Numbered from the stretch's first letter, positions 11,199 through 22,200 are shown. The stretch: DNA of 64,000 nucleotides from Coleophoma eucalyptorum (GCA_026120035.1 JALRME010000002.1:868001-932000); one strand, 5' to 3'. Made by a program: numbers and translations. Notes: generated by a model from the sequence alone, not told the origin.

Positions 11199-12527
11199 TC
11201 AAGCCGAACTTTCTATTCTTTTCTCATCCACGTCATCAACAGCCCTCTTTCGTTTCTCTGCCTTAATTTTCATACCTTGGCGTGCCTTTTCCTCCTGATT
11301 TTTCATGCCAATCTCCCCGGCCCTTCTCCAATTACCGAGAACAAACTCCCTCACTAGTTCTGTGTTAAAGAAGCCATTCTCGTCCTTCTTCGAGGCTAGT
11401 ACCACCTCTCCATCGAAAGGATCGCCTCCCAGAATGACTGCTTTCAATGTTCTGACGGATGCCGCTCGGAACTGTGGGTCAACGTCAACAACGGGCACGG
11501 TACTTTTAATAGCAACTCTCCAGGTCTCGTCCAGATGTTGGGATAATTGATGATCCATTAGTCGAGTTTCGTATTCTTCACGGATCCCAAATTCTCTGAA
11601 GGCCTCATCCCGAACCTGTATTCTTGACACTCTCTCCCCACTGTATATTCCTTCGGCTCGGAATTTCGGTATTGCCTCGTTAATCCAAAGTCTGAACAAG
11701 GGACGTTTGGACATTCTTTGGCGATCGTTGTGTTTCAACTTCTTCTTACCCTTCTCTCCGCCTTCTTGGCCCTCAATCTCACCTAATACGTCCCCTGCAC
11801 CGATGTCATCGTTCTCTTCCCCTGCTGACTTCACACGAAACATACGACAGCCTGCAGCATACTCAAACAATTCATTTACACTTCCGAACCTCCTCCACCA
11901 TTTCGACTCATCCAATCCCAAAAATGATAAGACTCGTGAAGGTTCGCCAGTGAGAAAAATTCTGCTTTTATTGCGATCTGTGAGTTCAATCTCAGGAATT
12001 CGTATGTGAAGGCCGTGATCATTGACCGTGAGTCCGTACGGTCGAATCGTGGTACCAAGGATGTTCCAGAGATCACCATGGGCAGCGTGGAATAAATTCC
12101 ACGTGAAATTGGTCTCTGAAGGGCAAATGTGAATGTCTACCTGAACGCACTTCTTCTTTGTCGGCTCTGTGACATGGGTGTTTTCTTCTTCCGACGCTTC
12201 ACATGACGGCCAGGGTAGTGCCAGATTGATAGTTGGGTTTCCTTTCTGCCAAATGTGGTCTATAGCACCTAAGGCCCTTGCCACAACTTCTGCAACCTCT
12301 TTGATCGGTCGCTGTGTAGTATCTAGCTCGATGTTGAGTGGCTCGGCCACCAAGATATCGACATCGCCGAATGTGGTCTTTTCCGGACCTTCAACCGGTG
12401 AGGCAACATGTCTGAAGTGTTGCTGAAGATAATCCCGGGTGACTTTCAGGATTTGAGAGTAAACTTGCAGTGGCATGCGAGGCGTGAACAGATGCTGACT
12501 ACGTTGGGCAAATGCTTGACCCCCCAT
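11199..12527 (-). CDS. Nucleotidyltransferase-like protein of unknown function
   Basis: A single-exon gene of 442 residues. It opens MGGQAF, and residues about 50-60 read TTFGDVDILVAEPL. Together the GG and D-x-D elements resemble the Pol-beta-type nucleotidyltransferase signature (GG...DxD). A third acidic candidate follows in KCVQVDIHICPS near residue 130, the usual place for the last catalytic Asp. The central part (SKWWRRFGSVNELFEYAAGC) and the Lys/Arg-rich C-terminus (KIKAEKRKRAVDDVDEKR, a possible nuclear signal) are specific to this protein. The substrate is unknown. If the fold assignment is right it could act on RNA, tRNA or a protein, but I cannot choose. It is divergent from the annexin gene. 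Confidence 0.6.
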   Translation of the reverse strand: MGGQAFAQRSQHLFTPRMPLQVYSQILKVTRDYLQQHFRHVASPVEGPEKTTFGDVDILVAEPLNIELDTTQRPIKEVAEVVARALGAIDHIWQKGNPTINLALPWPSCEASEEENTHVTEPTKKKCVQVDIHICPSETNFTWNLFHAAHGDLWNILGTTIRPYGLTVNDHGLHIRIPEIELTDRNKSRIFLTGEPSRVLSFLGLDESKWWRRFGSVNELFEYAAGCRMFRVKSAGEENDDIGAGDVLGEIEGQEGGEKGKKKLKHNDRQRMSKRPLFRLWINEAIPKFRAEGIYSGERVSRIQVRDEAFREFGIREEYETRLMDHQLSQHLDETWRVAIKSTVPVVDVDPQFRAASVRTLKAVILGGDPFDGEVVLASKKDENGFFNTELVREFVLGNWRRAGEIGMKNQEEKARQGMKIKAEKRKRAVDDVDEKRIESSA

Positions 12528-13669
12528 GGCTGATGGCCACGCAAGCGATGGCCCTGGAAATAGATGCTCAATCGCCTGTTGCCTTCCGGAAACTCAATTT
12601 TGATGTTGTTTAGTGTCTTTCTGAGTCCTGCAAGAGCTCGCAGTAATATTCATAAACAATGATTCCACATAACACAGAAAACACTTTCACTGTGAAGGAT
12701 TAAAAGGCCATCCTTAAGGAGAACAAACGCAGATGACTGTTTGGATGACTACTAAGAGATCAGATTGCCGACTGAGTCAACAAAGGTTCGCTCCTCCACT
12801 AGCAGGAAACGTGCAGTATATATCATCACGTGATGTGTATTGGTCGCCCAGTCCTCCAGAAAGTTCTGAAATCCGAGCTTTTGTCATTGTGTACATATCC
12901 ACAGTGACTATCGCTGGATACAGATGAAATACTCCTTGCCACATGACAAGGCAGCCAGAAAATAGGTAAGTGGTTTGCTGGCAAAACCAAGAATATTTGA
13001 CGCCTTTCTCATAGGCTGACTGGCTGGGCTATGAGAGTTATAAGGCGCAGTCCACAAGGCTGTGTATCTAAGCAAGATTGCCCCTCTTCATCAGCTCGAT
13101 CCTGCTACATCGACACCCGCATTTCCTTATTTTGACATCCGACAATAGTTCACGTCGCTTGGCCTCGCATTGTTGATTGCTTCCTCATATTTCGCTCTGC
13201 CTCGGAGCCTCTTGACATCCAGGACCGACCCTGCAATAAAATGACACCTCGGCATCAAAAGTTTGCTTGTCTCCACTGGCCGACAGCAGCAGAGAAGCAG
13301 CTGCAAATTCGACTGCGCTGGATCACATGTTGCGGCATCCATTTCCTGCTCGGCGGCCTCGTTTGAGGAGGGTGTGTTTATGAGAAATGACGTGGATTTT
13401 GGGAAGTCAGGTAGTGGTCACCATATCGACGCAGGCACTGCCCCTCCAGGTCGCTTGCAAACGGGATTCGCCATCACGTACTGCCAAGGCTGGTGGCTAG
13501 AATGAACTCACCTTATTGTTCAGAGCTTGTTGCTCTTAAACCCTCTCCTCTTACTCTGCCGCTGTTACTTCTCGCAACCAAGTGCCTCACCATATCCAGC
13601 ATCTTCACTTATTGACGGCCGCAGTTTGCAGAACATCCTTCTCGCTCTCGCCGACCTTCTCTAGGCACA
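12528..13669. promoter_or_regulatory. Divergent promoter region, nucleotidyltransferase-like gene and annexin
   Basis: The two flanking genes are transcribed away from each other, so both promoters lie here. The palindrome at 12824-12835 is the clearest element. A pyrimidine-rich leader precedes the annexin start. No ORF is supported. Confidence 0.4.
12824..12835. promoter_or_regulatory. Palindromic E-box CATCACGTGATG
   Basis: A perfect 12-bp palindrome centred on CACGTG. The TCACGTGA core is the type of site bound by bHLH factors such as yeast Cbf1. It lies about 300 bp upstream of the nucleotidyltransferase-like start and 830 bp upstream of the annexin start. Function is inferred from sequence only. 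Confidence 0.3.
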
Positions 13670-15169
13670 ATGGCATATCAACAAGGTCCCTACGGCGCAC
13701 CGTCTTATCCTCCCCCAGGACGTAAGTTGATGACTGCCAATTGTCCTTTTCCCCCGAGCTGACATATTTGCAGATTCCCCGCAACCTGGTTATCAGCAAC
13801 ATCCTCAAGGCTACGGGGCTCCTCCTCCTCAGCCATACGGACAGCAACCACCATACCAAGGCGGTTACGGAGCACCACCTCCGCATCACGCTCCATACGG
13901 TGCACCTCCAACACCCCAATATCCACCTCAACAAGGTTACGGCGCACCTCCTCCACAAGGTTACGGGGCTCCTCCTCAGCAAGGCTACGGGGCTCCTCCT
14001 CCTCAGCAAGGTTACGGGGCTCCTCCTCCTCAGCAAGGTTACGGGGCTCCTCCTCCGCATCACCAGCCATATGGCGCACCTCCAACACCTCAATATCCGC
14101 CTCAGCAAGGTTATGGAGCACCTCAACAATCATTTGCGCCGCCAGCGCCAGCATCTCTTGGTTATGGCCCGCCACAGATTATCGCGTGGAACGGTGACGC
14201 CGCTGCAGATGCTTGCAGGAAGGCCATGAAAGGATTTGGAACCAACGAAAAACTCTTGATTGAAACTCTTTGCAACAAAGATCCGCTTCAGGTAACAGTC
14301 ATTCGAGACGCATACAAACGACGTCACAACCGTAAATCTCTTGCAGACGACATCAAATCAGAGACTAGTGGGTATTTTGAAGAAGGACTTGTGTCTCTGG
14401 TCAACGGACCATTGCTGAACGATGTCATCAATTTGAGACGCGCTATGAACGGAGCTGGGACTAACGAGCAAGTTCTCAATGATGTCTTACTGGGTCGTTC
14501 AAATGCAGATATGAACGCCATCAAAGCTGCGTACTTGCATGAATTTAGGACATCTCTAGAGTCGAAGGTCAAATCTGAATTGAGCGCGAAGACAGAGCGC
14601 CATTTTATGATGGTTCTTGCCGCCAATAGAAACGAGGAGAGCTCGCCTGTTATTCCACAACAGATTGATCAAGATGTTATGGATCTTTACAAAGCTACCG
14701 AAGGGAAAGTTGGCACAGACGAATTGCTAGTTTGCAACATCTTGACACAAAGAAGTGATGCCCAGATATCTGCCATTTCCTATACATATGAACAGAAGTT
14801 TAGGAGAAGCTTGGAGAAAGTCATCGAGAAGGTAAGGAGCTTTATATCATCAATCTTGATCATATATTAATCAAGGGTTTACAGGAGTTCTCCTTTCATA
14901 TGAAAGATGCCTTGCTTCACCAGCTCCGCACCGGCACAGACAAGGCCAGGCGTGACGCCCTTCTCTTAGAGTCAGCAATGAGTGGAATGGGCACAAAAGA
15001 TCATCTTTTGGTACAACGAGTTATACGCATGCATTGGGATAGAAATCATATGTTCAATGTCAAGGGTGCCTACTCCAAGTTCCACAATGGACGAAGTCTA
15101 GGCTCAAGGATCAAGGGCGAGACCAGTGGTGATTATGAACGGTTAATGCTGGCATGCATTGAGGAATAG
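13670..15169 (+). CDS. Annexin with GYGAPP-repeat N-terminus
   Basis: A calcium-dependent phospholipid-binding protein of the fungal annexin group. Exons are 13670-13721, 13774-14831 and 14885-15169, joined in frame through introns of 52 and 53 nt, giving 464 residues. The first ~150 residues are repeats of QQGYGAPP and PYGAPPTPQYPP, much like the disordered tails of animal annexins 7 and 11. Four annexin repeats follow, recognised at MKGFGTNEKLLIETLC, MNGAGTNEQVLNDVLL, TEGKVGTDELLVCNIL and MSGMGTKDHLLVQRVI. The GxGT loops of repeats 1, 2 and 4 look intact. In repeat 3 the loop is GKVGT, so its calcium site may be altered. The C-terminus SGDYERLMLACIEE is typical. Likely roles are membrane trafficking or repair at the plasma membrane. 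Confidence 0.93.
13790..14130 (+). repeat. Intragenic tandem repeats coding GYGAPP units
   Basis: Short in-frame repeats, mostly 24-27 bases (CAGCAAGGTTACGGGGCTCC and variants), run through the annexin N-terminal region. Several adjacent copies are identical at DNA level, especially at about 13960-14055. Two copies of a longer unit (PYGAPPTPQYPPQQGYGAP) bracket the array. Such arrays tend to change length between strains. Confidence 0.8.
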
Positions 15170-15741
15170 TCCTGGCCTCTCTTTTTATACCCTCAGGATC
15201 ACGCTATGGACAGTATGACTATCTTCTGGCGTTGTGGATGTTTGGACGTTGGCAAGGGGCTAGGTATTGTGGAATGTGGAATGTGTAATGTCTTTTGAAA
15301 TCAAAGTTCTATCAGAACAAACATGAATAAGTAACGCATGGATTTCTCAATAAAAAGAGCTTGATATTCCCCTGACTATAACATTTCTTGCCCAATTCTT
15401 AATAACTCCTTCCAGGAGTCTATCGTATGATCTATAAGGCCTAGTCTTTTTTTCGGCAATTAGTGTGGAACGATAAATCCTCTCTAAGTCAAGAAAAGTA
15501 TCTTATTAATGCAGGATGAGTATTCATCTTTTGGGATGGGGGAGCCAGGCTTATTACATTAGTATTCGACAGTAATCAGGGGTCTTAAGTTATCTAGTTA
15601 TAACAGTGTGTGCTTCTAATGCTCTACAGGCTGCCACATTACGAATACAAGGAGCATATTGAACAGTTTCTCCAGCTTACTCCTCAACCATAAACGTTTC
15701 GAAACAAGTGCTGAGAATAGATCTTTCCATTATGAATCTAT
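15170..15741. other. Intergenic, annexin 3' region
   Basis: A 3' UTR region with a candidate AATAAA polyadenylation signal at 15350-15355, about 180 bases after the annexin stop. The rest is AT-rich and lies between convergent genes. No gene is seen. Confidence 0.4.
15350..15355 (+). terminator. Candidate polyadenylation signal of the annexin gene
   Basis: AATAAA about 180 bases after the annexin stop, in an AT-rich stretch. Fungal signals are loose, so this is only a candidate. Confidence 0.35.
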
Positions 15742-15981
15742 CTATGTAGCTATAACCTCCACAGTCGTCGTCGTACTCGTCCATACCACCACTGTAGCAG
15801 CTCCACCCCCTGTTGGCGGCCCAGCATCTTTCGAGGACCTCCCGCTCCCAATGCTGCTATCGCTGCTAGCAGTAATAGTGACAGTAAACTCCCTAACTGA
15901 CATGGAAGTCGCCATAGAAACCTCCGTTATTGTGACTGTCGGCATAGCCATGGTCGTGTTCGCGTTCGTGTGTATTTGCGT
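15742..15981 (-). other. In-frame Thr/Ser-rich extension beyond the TAG stop
   Basis: This open stretch directly continues the frame of the upstream membrane protein past its TAG. It codes about 79 residues rich in Thr, Val and Ser, ending in a TAG at 15742. The composition is typical of extracellular, O-glycosylated fungal tails, not of 3' UTR. It has an internal ATG at 15951, but a separate gene this small with no signal peptide is unlikely. Confidence 0.45.
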
Positions 15982-16680
15982 CTAAGTAGCATTTCCCAGG
16001 ACCAAGACATCCACCTCTACTACACCGGTCACAATCCCTAGGCCCTGACACGCCTGTCGAGTTTGACAACTCCCCGCTTTCAAGGCCGTGTTGCCTCCAG
16101 TGACAAGGAGCGCGATAATAACCAAGACATAGAGTGCGTAGATTCCGAGAACGAGCACTCTCCTCACAAGTCTGAGATCCTTCGTTCTCTTACCCATGCG
16201 CAGCTGCTGTGCGAGGTTCGGATCATCTTGGCCTTCATACTGCGGAGCTTTGACGGTGGTGCCTGTGATGGCGAGGAAGGTGGAGAGAATGCAGATTATT
16301 GCTACTCCCAACCATCCTGCAGATTTTCCATCCCTATTCGTGTCGCTGGGAAGGAGAATGGCGAGGATGATCGAGATCGGTATGAGAGATATGAAGACTG
16401 TACCCCAGGCGATTGCGAGGCCAAGCTTGAGGATCCGTTCATACCAGGAAGGTAGGAAAGTGTGTGGGTGTAAGGGGTACATGAGGAGGGCGAGTGTTTG
16501 GATGAAGAGGATATTGGATAGAAGGATCAAGGTTGCGATTTGGAGAAGAAAGTGGACGCGCAAACCAGGCGTGAGGAAGAGAGCAATGAAGGTGATAATG
16601 GCTAATATCAGGGAAAGGTAAAGAATATTTGTGAGTATGGGTGTGTAATGTGCTTTCGGTACTGAAATTGTAGTTGACAT
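15982..16680 (-). CDS. Five-helix membrane protein of unknown function, with an in-frame stop before a Thr-rich tail
   Basis: A single-exon reading of 232 residues. Five hydrophobic segments are visible, at about residues 14-37, 44-67, 84-110, 122-140 and 173-196. A large hydrophilic loop (SDTNRDGKSAG) separates helices 3 and 4, and a basic loop (MGKRTKDLRLVRR) separates helices 4 and 5. After the last helix the chain has two cysteines (GSCQTRQACQG) and ends VLVLGNAT at a TAG (15982-15984). The same frame then stays open to 15742 and codes a Thr/Val-rich tail with extracellular character, such as MPTVTITEVSMATSMSV and TVVVWTSTTTTVEVIAT. The gene may therefore really end at 15742 by readthrough, by an unrecognised small intron, or the TAG may be a recent nonsense change. 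No family is recognised. Confidence 0.6.
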   Translation of the reverse strand: MSTTISVPKAHYTPILTNILYLSLILAIITFIALFLTPGLRVHFLLQIATLILLSNILFIQTLALLMYPLHPHTFLPSWYERILKLGLAIAWGTVFISLIPISIILAILLPSDTNRDGKSAGWLGVAIICILSTFLAITGTTVKAPQYEGQDDPNLAQQLRMGKRTKDLRLVRRVLVLGIYALYVLVIIALLVTGGNTALKAGSCQTRQACQGLGIVTGVVEVDVLVLGNAT

Positions 16681-16971
16681 TGCTGATTATTTGAAGACGT
16701 CCGATTTGAAGGTCTAGAATAGTTTCAATATAGACTCAGTATTAACAGCGAAATACTATTCTCTGCGGAGGAATCAAATGTTCATTTGATGCCTTAGTAA
16801 AATCATTTCTTTGTGTTCTCCCCACCGGATGCGGAAGAACTATTGTGGCTATGAACAAAGTAATAAAACAATATTGGCATTCGTAATGCTTTGTTAGAAA
16901 AGGGGTCGCCATAGGGTTTTATGAATAGTGAGCTCCAGAACCAAGTTTGACTTTGGGCTCGAGTACGAACT

Positions 16972-17992
16972 CTAACACTTCAATCCCCCAGTTCCATGGT
17001 GATAGTCAAATGCTATCAAGAGGCCGTAAAGATGTGATGCTGCTGCCATAACTACAAGGACGTGAAATATTTGATGGGAGCTGCCCCAGATATCAAAGGA
17101 GCCCGGTGCAGATCGTTCTGGCCAACGAGCCTACAACCATTAGTTTTGGTGCAAAGTAGATAATATCTCATCACTTACGGCGTATAGTCCTGCCCCCAGA
17201 ATATATAGAAACCCCTCTAGTAGTATCCACATGAGTCCTATTCGTTCTCTCATTTGATTGATACCATAAAGCTGAACCCCGTGAAGGACGGGAAATAATG
17301 CTGATAAGCCCATGGCTACAAACATACCAGCACGGTATGGACGCCAAGCTGGAGTTCGAAAACGCTCAAAAATAGAAACACTTGCACAACCAATACCCAA
17401 GGAGCAGATCTACCATAAGTGTGAGCCAAGTTCCCTACATAGATACAAAACATACCATGGTCCAATACAAATCCTGTAGATGAGGATGGCAGTAAAATCC
17501 ATAGAATATGCAAGGAATGAAGCTTCCCGTGATCAAAGACACAATTCCCACATAGTCCAGTTTATTGCCAAACTTGGCAACTATGGGGGAATGGTTCGAA
17601 ATGGCGTGATAAGTAGCAGACATCCCCAAACATGCCGCAGCACCTGCAAAGAAACAACCAAACGCAAAGATGTCGGCTGGAGCAGCAGATGAATATCGTG
17701 GTTTAATCTCTTTAAACATCACAACACCGGCTACGGAAAAAATAATAGCACCAAAGAGATGAGAGTATATATTGACGGACTCATTGTGAAGATAGCCTAG
17801 GCTCGCAAAGGACTTTTTAAAAGAGTTCGAGGCCGGACGGTAGCCAGAATGAATATAGTGGTTATCTTGCTGCCATGAAGGAAGGTCATTCCAAAGAACT
17901 GTCAATGCATTTTCGATACGGTCTTCAACTTTGCCTAGTGTATCTTCAAGAATCTCCGTTGTAGAAACAGGCTTTCGCTGGCGGGATGACAT
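16972..17992 (-). CDS. PAQR/Izh (hemolysin III-related) seven-helix receptor
   Basis: A member of the adiponectin-receptor/Izh family. In fungi these proteins are linked to zinc and sterol homeostasis. Exons are 17992-17456, 17409-17179 and 17130-16972, all phase 0, with introns of 46 and 48 nt, giving 308 residues. Family motifs are NESVNIYSHLFGA near the first helix, GMSATYHA with its conserved His, and the C-terminal SSHQIFHVLVV, whose HxxxH supplies metal-binding histidines. The N-terminal ~70 residues are cytosolic, with LPSWQQDNHYIHSGYRP, a typical lead-in. The end GLLIAFDYHHGTG is also characteristic. Length and layout are normal for fungal Izh proteins. Which Izh paralogue it matches cannot be decided here. 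Confidence 0.9.
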
Positions 17993-18543
17993 GAATGAAT
18001 GGAGGAACTGGTGACGAGATAGAAAAGAGTGAAGAGAAAAAGAAAATTTATTCTATATGCAATCTAAGATGCAGGGAACAATATCAATAAAGTATAAGTG
18101 AGGGACGGTGGATATATACAGGAGTATTGTAATGACGGAAAGAAAGCGTTGAGGCCATACACTTTCAAGTTGACGTTGAGGCCGACCTCGAAGCGAGGAT
18201 GCGCCAAGACCGCAGCCTTGTGCGCCTCGTGCGGCCTTGTTTACTTCTTGCTCCTTCCCTTCATGACCATGTCATGGTTGACGACTTCACCTACTATTCT
18301 CTGCAGTAAACATTCGGACAGAAGATATGGCTACACGAGGGGGAAGGGGGCCATCTGGACCATGGAGCCGGTTGAAACCAGTCAACCTGGATCCTTTGGA
18401 AGCAATTGGCCTGCCCTCAAAAGGCGATAATAGGTAGACATCCAGGCTGGCTGTCCCTTTGAACTATCCACTGACATGTTTTATGAAGACTTCTCAACCA
18501 CAAAACCCAAGAGAGCTACTATACGAAAATTGTCGAGCGATAC
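17993..18543. promoter_or_regulatory. Divergent promoter region, PAQR and CSN8-like genes
   Basis: The flanking genes point away from each other, so both promoters must lie here. The PAQR side starts with a purine-rich leader. No gene or clear element is seen. Confidence 0.4.
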
Positions 18544-19299
18544 ATGGCCTTTTGCTCAGATGCAGGCAAAGGAGACGAGCTTCTCAGACGACTAGCGCAC
18601 CTTGACATATCAGAGAACGAGACCGGTAGTATCATACCACGCCCACAAACAGCACCGAGTACCTCGAAAGCTACAATGGCTGCCAGTTTTGCCACCAATG
18701 TCTCAGCTCAGAAGGATCTATCTGTTCTGGTAATGGCCATGCGAAAATTGAGGGAGGGAATTGTGGCTTCGAAACGAGTGGACGATTTTTCCATACAAGC
18801 TTACATTTTTTGCATACGCCTTTCGATCCTGCTCAAGCATATGGAATCCTATCATCCAGCAATACTTCATCTTCTAAGGAAAATGCATCCCGTACAGCCA
18901 CTGTCCAACACAGAATTGCAAGAATTTGTAGGCTACTTGGTATTGGATCTCGCCTGCAGACAAAACGACCTGGCAGAAGCGTACTCCATTCGTCATCAGT
19001 ACAAATTGCGTGATCAAAAGGTTGATTCTATTCTTCAAGCTATCGCTCACGACAACTACTTCCTCTTCTGGAGAGTTAAGCGGAATGTCGATGGCCACAA
19101 AGCCAAGCTTATGGAGTTTGCGGAGCATGCAACACGAATCCAAACTTTGAAGTGCATTGGAAGAACCTATCTTACTATGGATTTACCATCACTCGAACGC
19201 TATACCAGCACTTCCTGGTCCTCTTTGACAAAAGACTGTGCAGTCGGATGGGAACTTGAAGGATCCAAAGTTGTCATTCGAAAGCCGAAGGCACGCTGA
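18544..19299 (+). CDS. CSN8/PSMD8/EIF3K-like (PCI-type) protein
   Basis: A single exon of 251 residues. The first ~60 residues are low-complexity and probably disordered. The rest is an all-helical domain ending in a short strand-turn: the helix region KDLSVLVMAMRKLREGI, then a TPR-like middle, then RTYLTMDLPSLERYTS, then VGWELEGSKVVIRKPKA. That last pattern (GW-x-LEG-x-x-V-x-IRKP) resembles the winged-helix end of PCI-type subunits in the CSN8/PSMD8/EIF3K family. The assignment rests on fold-like features and is moderate. It could be a subunit or adaptor of a signalosome, proteasome-lid or mRNA-export complex. No catalytic motif is expected or seen. Confidence 0.55.
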   Translation: MAFCSDAGKGDELLRRLAHLDISENETGSIIPRPQTAPSTSKATMAASFATNVSAQKDLSVLVMAMRKLREGIVASKRVDDFSIQAYIFCIRLSILLKHMESYHPAILHLLRKMHPVQPLSNTELQEFVGYLVLDLACRQNDLAEAYSIRHQYKLRDQKVDSILQAIAHDNYFLFWRVKRNVDGHKAKLMEFAEHATRIQTLKCIGRTYLTMDLPSLERYTSTSWSSLTKDCAVGWELEGSKVVIRKPKAR

Positions 19300-22200
19300 A
19301 CAGCTTTCACCATATTTTTGTATAGTCCTCCGTATCTGGAGACTGGAAAGATTGAGTATTAAGAAATGCAGCCTCTAGAAGTAAGCAGCATCCGACAAAT
19401 CTACATCAACATGGTTGAAAAGCCTCTTTAGCAGCCGCTGCAGCGATGTGTCGGAGACGAGGAGTGACCTTTTCGACCCGGTGCCTCCTATTCATGTCTA
19501 ATCTCCCTGGACCTCTTTATATAATCGCCTTTACTGGTCGAGAGATTCTTGGGAGTGACAGCATCTCTCGGAACCGCTTTATGCCGCGGCTCACTGTATG
19601 TGCATTCATTCAACAGCAGGATGGCATGCTGTCTTTCAGGGATAAAAAGCCACAGCTACATTACACAGAGGAATCGCAGCATGATTAATCGACTCTTGTG
19701 TGAGAACTTCATGCGCAAAGAGCTTGTGCCGGACTTTATCGCAACGACAGGCACATTCAATCAGTCAATCATCATCATAGCCAACTGCCACTGCAATAGT
19801 GGGAGCAAGGTTGCAGTATGATTACACATATAACTGCAGCAGGAGTGGAATCAAACTACTTCGAGTATCAACTGTGCCCAGTCCTGAATTACTTTTGTGA
19901 ACGTAACTGTGAAGAGCTGTTTTACGGATTGGTTCAGCTATGTCTTCCCCTTACAGTTGTTAATTCAAGTGGCCTTTGTTAATAAGCCACTGCAAACTCG
20001 ATCTTTCTGAAGACGCAGATAGAAGGCCAATATATTTGAGTTCAGCAATATCAAATGATCTCTATGCGGTTTCACAATTGGCAACTATAAGTTCCGAAAA
20101 GATAACCACCGCTTTCTCTGGGTCACTTCTCTACCAATCCATTCTCAAGGAAACTCAATCGCCAATTACTCCATGATCAATATTATCTGGATTTTGATAC
20201 ATGCCTCTGCTTCTGTCTTAAGTAGGAGATTCGGGGCTGAAATATTTCTGGCCTGGAATTAGCATTAACTGGCTGATAGTTGTCTTTCTGGACAGCTCAT
20301 ATCTACTGATACAATCAATATTGGATCGGGCATCCATGATCATCACCATGCCCATCTCTATCATACTACTCGAGACTGCACAAAACTCGGTGGCTATTTG
20401 ATTCTGCCTAAATAATCCCATCATTACCTACCGAATACTACATGCTGCTTGTATGCCCGCAAGTTTTATAGCCAACAATCACCATATTTGCCATCCCATC
20501 GGTATATCTCTTGTGGACGGCGCTCCGGAACGAATCGTTGATGTTCAACCACGATACCATCCTTGTATGAAGAGAATTGCTTCTTTCCTCAACTTTGAGA
20601 AAGACTAGGACAGAGCTTTGCCGTTCAACTTCTTCTCAACTGCGTTAACACATTGCACTATATTATTTCACTGTTGTGAGCTCAGATGCATCCAGGCCAG
20701 AGCTGCGGCACGCTTTTGTTGTCTGATTCATAAAAACCTGAGATTCATAGAAATATGAGCAGAAGGCAAGAAAATATGCCCTCCCTTGGATCAGGCTATC
20801 GAATGCACAGTGGCTTCTTAGAAATAAGCCATCGTGCTCTTAGGTCATGACTTTGGGCTCCTGTCTCAGTACCAACACATGCACAATATCACTGCTGGCT
20901 CCTACCTGGGACTTATGGGGACTGGTCAATAGCAACAAAACCGAGTATGCATGCTAAATCAGAAGGAACAACATTGCAAAATGGCAAGTGGGAAGCCTAA
21001 GAGGCGTGTTCTTTCTTATTACAAGATTTGTGGCCACACTACTGTGAGAGCTCACTAATCACAGAATAATATACTTCAATTGACTACACCTTGGGCTTTG
21101 CAAACATTCAATAATCAGCCTTGTTCGCCGTGAATGACACGATGCGACAAAGAAAACAATAATTATGAGCATGGCCTAGTAGTTGGACGAAGTCAGCTTG
21201 ATTTGCGGAGGCAGATTTAGATGCCTTGCTTATTGCTGCAGTACTCGAGGCGCAAGATCACCTTACAAGGTAAGATCAGGGCAAACGACTGAAGTTGTCT
21301 CCTTGCGCCGAATATTCTTGCGTCGTCTGCCATGAAGACTCCTTGCAGTGCCTTGACGCCTAACCTTCAGTAAGTCTAGTATACTGCACGACCTAAATCC
21401 CAGGTCACATGTCTGTATTTACATGCGGCCCTAAACATGCCCCTTGGATAGTGTCCAGCCTTTGCCCATAGGAAGTCGGGAGGTTGGACCGATGCTCCAA
21501 TCAGCATTCTGGTGACATATAGTCCTGTTTTACCAAGGCATTCACGATGCCTAATGTCAGCCAGCCACACGTCAGCTAGGCAGACGATCGACGATCAACC
21601 TCGTGTTTGAACCTGGGTCATGCTTCTAGACGCCCTTTGTCCTTCTTACCTTCCTTCTCGGAACGTCCGCTACAAAATCTTCGTCCCTTGCAGGATTCTT
21701 ACTTAGTGGCTATCCTTCGGCAGGCCGGGTGTCCAATAGTATATCTTCAATCAGTGGCGGGGAGATATAGTACACTAATGAATCCACGACAAAGGATCAC
21801 TAGTGCCGTGGACGACAATAGGCAGAGTTTGGAGCTACTGCAGTCGGATAGTGTTGGCGTCGTCACCACAATCGAGCGCGCCCCTCGAATGAGGGGCAGT
21901 GTTATCGATAGTACGATAAGATGTTGTGCAGCCATGTGGGCAGGTGCAGAAAGCCAAGGCTGTGTACGAGCTTCCAAAATGCCTCATTCAGTTCTTTCAT
22001 CATCACCCACACCAAGAAACCAACCCACAAAGAACGACGAATCAGCCGAGCGAGGAAAGGATGCGAAACTCACAGACCTGACAGAACACGGACAAGCGCC
22101 CCAAAGGGCTGGTCATCCCGTCCCAGCACGAAAGTCATAGCGCTGTCTACTACGAATAAGGACTGCGCAGGGGATACGAACCTGTTTGATGGATACGTCA

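Noticed and set aside
13605..14175. Two overlapping minus-strand frames of Leu/Arg- and Glu-rich repeats
   Set aside because: Antisense shadows of the annexin GYGAPP repeats.
21607..22140. 177-codon plus-strand frame in the gene desert
   Set aside because: Amino-acid composition looks random, no family features, and overlapping frames on the other strand are equally long.
22160..22185. GATACGAACCTGTTTGATGG resembling a tRNA T-loop region
   Set aside because: No matching acceptor, D-arm or anticodon arm can be folded around it. No tRNA in the window is convincing.
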